Source: Schoenoplectus triqueter
Taxonomy: Eukaryota > Streptophyta > Magnoliopsida > Poales > Cyperaceae
Direction of reading: 5' to 3'
NCBI GenBank assembly: GCA_964058805.1
Contig: CAXKVV010000163.1
Span: 1-64,000, forward strand
DNA: 64,000 bases
Every line of letters begins with the position of its first letter. Positions within the stretch are counted from its first letter, which is position 1. The translations under genes were made by a program, and so were the position numbers. Positions 58,776 through 64,000 of the stretch are shown piece by piece. The notes beneath the pieces are model-generated. The model did not search any database, was not told the origin of the DNA, and was given only the letters and a program-made list of their open reading frames with translations.

Positions 58776-60240
58776 TACAAGTGTTCATACATCTATATTG
58801 GCATTTTCATTCTGTTAATTGCTCGTCATATTGGCATTTTCATTCTGCAGTTTGTTTGTTTTTTCTTTCTTTTTTTTTTGAGTGAGAACTTTCTGCCCTT
58901 TGTTATATATATGTTTATTTGAAATCTAATGTGCTTGCAATTAAGTTTTACTTGTAAAATAACTTATCTTCCTACACTAGAAAAATCGTTTGTGTTGTTC
59001 TTAATTTAATTTTGAGACGAATCTTTTATCAATAGTTGAACCTATTATTGTTCACATTCAAACGATTACAAACTCTTAAACCTTATGTCATGGAAAGATT
59101 CTCGATAAAATCCTCTCTCTCTAATCATCCGTTTTGATATGGTTTTGTTGTCTCTCTTGATTGACATTGTTTTAGTATAGAGCTTGAGATTTCATGGAAG
59201 TTTCTCTCAATTGTTGTGTTTAATTTCTGATTTTCTTTGAATTATTTTTGAACTATTTCCCTATAGAAGTCTCCTATTCTCAGTTGTCAGACGGCGAGGA
59301 ACACTGTGTTAAGAGAAATCAGATTATATATTCATTTCCTTGTGCATTCTTCTTGGCTTCATCTGTTTGATTGTTTCTAAATATGCACAGAGTGAATCCT
59401 ATCTTCAATTCATTTAACGCACGAATTTCTTCCTCTCCTTGATATTTGTTTATACTTTTTTATTACTAATGTATTCATTTTATTTGTTGCGGTAGATGTA
59501 ATGTGAGCACATTCTGATTTGATGAATTGGTTTCTTTTAGTTTGAATAATGAATCATGATTTTTCTGATTTTTAATTTTTAAAATTAACTAATGTATCTG
59601 TAATTGTATGGACTATTTATTGGCATCTCCTATTTGTCGTTTTACAATTTTCGATATTTTTTATATATCCATTATATAATTTTATAAACTGCTGCTCATC
59701 TTTTCAAGTTTTACATCCTTCTAAATTTAACAATATAATCAATATAATTGTTTTCACTGAAATTAAGATTAATTTCTTAATCCTATCATTTCACTGAACA
59801 CGTGCTCCGTATGGAAGATTAAATTCTTAATCCTTACTGCCGAACAAGCCTGGGAATTAGTGTGCCAAACAGGCCTTAATATGGGTGAAGGTCACTTGAC
59901 AACTAACTATTTTGACAATCAATCTCAACATAAATTCATAAAAAAAATATTTATATAGAAATTTTCTTACAAAACATAATTTTCAACTTGTAGATTATTA
60001 ATAATTTAAATTTTAATTAATTTGAGTGTTATATAATCTTCCAATAAAAATCATCAAATTTGAATCTTTAAAATATTCATAAAATTTTGATAGTCTTTGA
60101 AGGGAGATTAAATAACACTTAAATGGTATGAAATTGTTAACACAATCAAAACTAGCATAAAAAGGACATGCAAAATATATACAAAATACATTTAAATTTA
60201 TATATTTTGGAAATATACTTTAAGAGGTAAATGAATGAAT
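58776..60240. other. Intergenic region 3' of the BTB gene
   Basis: T-rich 3' flank with a small tandem repeat (ATATTGGCATTTTCATTCTG at 58795 and 58829). The part from 59885 to 60240 begins AAGGTCACTTGACAACTAAC and has weakly self-complementary arms, perhaps an old relative of the GACAATGG foldback family. No exon was recognised. Confidence 0.45.
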
Positions 60241-60895
60241 GACCAGCAAAAGACCGAAGAGCAGTTCGCAGTTCTCCATTTTCCAAATAGAATATAGTTA
60301 TGGTCCATATGGTCACTGTCCACAAACATTTTTCCTCTCACAAACCCTAAATCCAGTGACCCACAAATTCCCGCCTCTTCTCAGAAATCACGACTGAAGT
60401 CTCTTTTGTAGCCGCCCCCATTTTCACAAACCCTAAATCCACGAACTCTCACCTCTCAACTCCATTCAGAAATTAGAATTGTGCTCCTCTGTAGCCACCC
60501 TATACGCTCCTCTCTTCGACTCCGACTTTGATTTCGAATTGAGAAAAGCTAGCGCTAACCTAACCTTAGACGCTACACCTCTCAGATCTACTCTTCCCCC
60601 TCGTCGTTGTACTTCGTGTCTTCACAGAAATGAGAAATGAGGTTAAACGACAACAGCTCTCAAGCTATTGGATAGATAATCTTAATTAGCACCATTTCTC
60701 TGTTGCTCAGTCGATCGACCTCTTCACCCGTCCCTTTCAAGTCTACCTAGAACTGGTGACATTTACATTTCTCCCTACTTCCTCATTTGTTCTTTATTTC
60801 CTACAACTCTCCTTTGAGTTTAGTTGTTTTCTTTTTCAGAGCTAGATTTGAGTGTACTCTTTTCAGTTTTCACTGTTTCTTATCGTCTCCGGTTG
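60241..60895 (+). promoter_or_regulatory. Promoter and 5' leader of a putative rightward gene
   Basis: An abrupt change from AT-rich to C/T-rich sequence. It contains two ACAAACCCTAAATCCA boxes (about 60340 and 60425; AAACCCTAA is the telo-box found in promoters of many plant growth and translation genes). Many CTCTTC/CCTCTC pyrimidine patches follow. This is typical of a plant leader or TSS region. No clear TATA box was found. Confidence 0.5.
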
Positions 60896-62480
60896 ATGGC
60901 TTCTTTTGCTATGCATTTCGAAGCTGGCAGTGCCTTGCCCTTGGTACGTACTCTGCAAGATAATTACTGATAAGAAAATATTTGCATGTATCTGTATAAA
61001 AAGGGTGGTACAATGTTTTCGGTTTAGATTGAAGGGCTCCGTGGTAAAAATCAGTTAAATCTGAACTTCTCTGATTTGTGTCCTTATCAAATTGTACTTT
61101 AATTTGCAGTAGTTTTTTTTTTTTGGGGGGGGGGGGGGGGTTAAATGTGCATTTGGTGCCCTGGTCACATGCTCCAATGGCCACAGAACTCATTTTCTTT
61201 TTTTGTCCTTATATATTGGAAGAACTCTGGGTTTTGTTCTCATGTCCAGTTCTATATTTGCCTTCTGATTGCTTTTCTTCTCCTTATGGGAGGATTGAAT
61301 TCTCTTTTCCTTTAATTTTATTTCATTTTCTGTTATTTACTTCTCATAATTCATAGAATTATTATAGTTCTCGTGCTTCAATCACAATTATTGATTGATC
61401 TATGTGTCTCATTACCATTTACAGTTTCTAATTGGTTATCATGCCAAATTAAATCATTCAAGATGCAAGGTTCTCGTTTTGGTATGAGTTGTTTTGCTTC
61501 TATGACTTGTCATTGTTTCTTTATTTTCCAAATTTCCAATAGTTCTGTTCTCTCACATTTTGTTGTAGGCTTCATCAAGCTGCCTTTGATTTTAAGTGAG
61601 GCAGCATTCCGTCTTTCTGCTAAAGAACAACTGACAAGTCTTTTTATGTTGTTTTCTTCTCTCTCTTTCTCTCTTTCCATTTTATAATTGATGTTTTAAA
61701 CATTCAGCTGTTTATTTTTTTGTCATAGATTTCGCATTCACTTTTCTAGTTTTCTTATAGCTGATTTCTTTGCATATTGTACTCCACAGATTAATTTTCA
61801 CACTAAACATATCTACTCTTTTTTCCTATGCTCCTTTTGAAGATACTAAGGAGGTCCCCAATTAAGTTTTTGTCTTCATCTGACATTCATGCTATATAGA
61901 CTAATTTTAGTAGATTTTTTCTGCAGTCTTTCTCAATTAGGCCTTATCCAATGTGAATTATGTAAATCTTTCTAATGTCTCTCAATTATATTCTTTATAA
62001 TATCATTCTTTTGTAATGTGCAAGAAAAAAAAAGAAACACTGAATTGAAAGAATATAATGAATGAAAGATCCAATTGATATTCAACATCTAGATGGATTA
62101 CAAGGGAATGAGTCTTTAGCTTATATATCAATGAGTCATTTCTGTTTCTTCTCCAGTCCTTTAATCTCTTGTGCTTCTTATTGAGTTGAATTCACTAGGG
62201 ATGTTCTGTGTAGCACTTTTATATACATAACAGCCCCTTTCTTTAGCATTTTAATGTTACTACAGACAAGTGGGTCTGACCTCCATTATCTTGTGCATCA
62301 TTTAAGTCACCTCTTAAATAAACTATGACCCAACTTCTCTTTCTTCTTACCAGGTTCTAACTCTTTTTTCAAATGTTATTGCTGCAGCTAACTTTCGTTC
62401 TTCAATACCTGGCAACAAATTACACAAAAGATGAGCAACTGAAACAAAACTATAGAGGCATGATACACATTACCATGTAG
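60896..62480 (+). CDS. Possible first exons of an unrecognised gene or small peptide
   Basis: ATG at 60896 opens a 16-codon exon (MASFAMHFEAGSALPL) ending exactly before GTACGT, a good donor (60943/60944). One in-phase continuation is 62398-62480, after GCTGCAG, reading LTFVLQYLATNYTKDEQLKQ and ending at TAG, which would give a 46-residue protein. This join is only one option. The T-rich DNA between looks like intron, and the true gene could instead run beyond the window or be a non-coding RNA. No known domain is visible. Confidence 0.25.
61113..61140. repeat. T12/G16 homopolymer junction
   Basis: Twelve T are followed by sixteen G on the + strand, an unusually long G run for this genome. 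The exact lengths may be affected by sequencing. Confidence 0.85.
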
Positions 62481-63390
62481 CCAAGTGTCTTAAAAAATGA
62501 GATATGCACCTAATAATTTTTGGTAAGCAGCTGTCACAATTTTTGGGGTCGGTACATTACACAATATGGATTTTGTATTCTATTAATATTAGTTTGAAAG
62601 CAACATTCTTCTTATGACCTGACTTCATGCCTACTTCTGTATCTACTTTTTTCAGCCACTACTTGTTTCATTTCCAGAATTAGAGAGGTGAATTACATAA
62701 TTCTGGGGAACTAAAGATATGTTCATGTATGTTTAGATTACTGTTGGGGCTGAGGCAAGAACTATGCCAACTTATTGTTAATCAAACTAGTAAAAAAATT
62801 AAATGTCTCTGCCATTATCTGCCATTATATTAAATCATACTACATCTGTATTGTGCTCGTGAGTTAGGTAGAGGAGGTGAATTGGAAAGGAATGAAGGAG
62901 ATAACCTCTTCCAAGTTTAAATCATAGGAGGCGAAGAGTAAGTGATTAAAGTCTCCTCTTCATATTTTTTTCTATCCCAGCCCTTTCCTTTTCTTCATAA
63001 CTACAGAGCACTTTCCCTAAACAGGAGATGATCTCTTTCTGATCTTGAATATGGATAAAGGTATGTAAAATTGATGCATATAATTGGTCTGGAATGCTTT
63101 ACAATATTTAATTATTTATCATCGTAAATATGCTCTGTTGCTTGCTGTATCTGTGTGGTGCGTGGCTATGGTCTTCTTCTTTTGTCGCTAATTGTGTCGA
63201 TTTTATTTGTTGTATTTTCTTTTTTATTTTTTATTGCATTGGTTATTTTTTGCTTCCATGTTTATTTATGTGAGCGGGGCTATCTGAGGTTGAGGGGCTA
63301 TCTGATGATATGCATTTGGACAAAAACTTTTATATACAACGATGCACTTGTCCAAGTTATGCGGTCATATGAATGGGTCAAGCGAATATT
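62481..63390. other. Gene-free, intron-like stretch
   Basis: T-rich, unique and without the repeat families seen elsewhere in the window. Compatible with intron or intergenic DNA to the right of the putative gene start. No exon was recognised. Confidence 0.4.
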
Positions 63391-64000
63391 ATGATTACGG
63401 TCCAATAAAAAATTACCAGGCCGTGGAATAGATTGATCGGCACGCAAACTATATAATTGATCGCCCAATACGAATGTTGGCAGGCCGAAAGAAAACTACC
63501 AGCCCCATTAAAGATCATACGGCCCAATGACAAATATTAAAGGTCGAAAAAGTAAACATTATTCGGCCCAATAGCCGATTTAACAAAATTTATCACAGCC
63601 CATATATCTATTACGGCCCAATAAACGTTAACAGGCCTAGTAACGGTATCTTATACGGCCCAATATGAACGTTAGCAGGCCGTACACGGTATCTATTACG
63701 GCCCAATATGAACGTTTGCAGGCCGTAAAACAGTACACGCTATCTATTACGGCCCAATATGAACGTTAGCAGGCCGTACACGGTATCTATTACGGCCCAA
63801 TATGATCGTTAGCAGGCCGTATAACGGTATCTATTACGGCCCAATATGATCGTCAGCAGGCCGTATAACGGTATCTATTATGGCCCAATACGAAAGTTAG
63901 CAGGCCGTGCAAAGGTACATATTACGGCTTAATATGAACGTTAACAGGCCGTGAAACGGTAACCATCAAGGAATAATATGAACGTTTACATGCCGAAATA
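63391..64000. repeat. Minisatellite of about 44 bp carrying GGCCCAATA, runs off the window
   Basis: Units read TATTACGGCCCAATATGAAC, GTTAGCAGGCCGTA, then ACGGTATC. GGCCCAATA or a one- to two-base variant occurs at 63398, 63461, 63521, 63565, 63615, 63657, 63700, 63751, 63794, 63839, 63882 and 63926. Spacings are mostly 42-45, with a few 50-63 at the ragged left edge. Units from 63657 to 63882 are nearly identical; those at both edges are diverged. Each unit also has CAGGCCGT. GGCCCA is the core of plant site II (TCP-bound) promoter elements. Confidence 0.88.

Noticed and set aside
60340..60440. Interstitial telomere repeat
   Set aside because: AAACCCTAA occurs only twice, in a promoter-like setting, not as a tandem run of the 7-bp telomere unit.
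63391..64000. CRISPR array with about 44-bp spacing
   Set aside because: The whole 44-bp unit is repeated, including the part between GGCCCAATA words; there are no unique spacers. It is a minisatellite.

Overview
This window is nuclear DNA of a flowering plant. It is AT-rich and most of it is old, decayed transposon sequence. The two convincing genes belong to typical plant families: a seven-exon WAT1-related (nodulin-21/UMAMIT) membrane transporter at 50604-53345 and a single-exon MATH-like/BTB protein at 57576-58775. Introns obey GT-AG, intergenic DNA is rich in miniature inverted-repeat elements (MITEs), and there are no operons, Shine-Dalgarno sites or tRNAs that I can see. I cannot place the species; nothing rules out a eudicot or a magnoliid.

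Layout. Positions 1-13.5 kb carry scattered MITEs, an orphan pair of exons (3321-3618), a decayed coding remnant (about 5535-5830) and a possible solo LTR (about 10860-12370). From about 13.54 to 37.2 kb lies one large structure: three head-to-tail copies of the same non-coding unit (unit 1 about 13540-16375, unit 2 about 16376-22800, unit 3 about 22800-37215). The copies have diverged and each collected its own insertions, so the sister copies act as natural empty sites that define several elements and their target-site duplications. Unit 3 contains an essentially full-length but broken RTE-type LINE (31807-35432). From 37.2 to 50.4 kb there is an orphan minus-strand exon (37958-38128), more MITEs, a 74-bp truncated LINE tail with perfect 13-bp target duplications, a degenerate array with a nearly invariant 23-bp period (45143-45579) and a 141-bp AT-rich tandem repeat.

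The right third (50.4-64 kb) is the gene-bearing part: the transporter, the BTB gene, then a CT-rich promoter-like region with two AAACCCTAA boxes (60340-60440) and a possible first coding exon (60896-60943). The window ends inside a minisatellite of about 44 bp (63391 to at least 64000) in which GGCCCAATA recurs in nearly every unit.

The two genes have no evident functional link. The main biology here is transposon and repeat evolution: at least seven hAT-like or foldback MITE families, two of them with unusual internal structure (CG-rich 21-bp hairpins; microsatellite-flanked ends), plus two well-phased minisatellites. I found no convincing new enzymatic or defence system.
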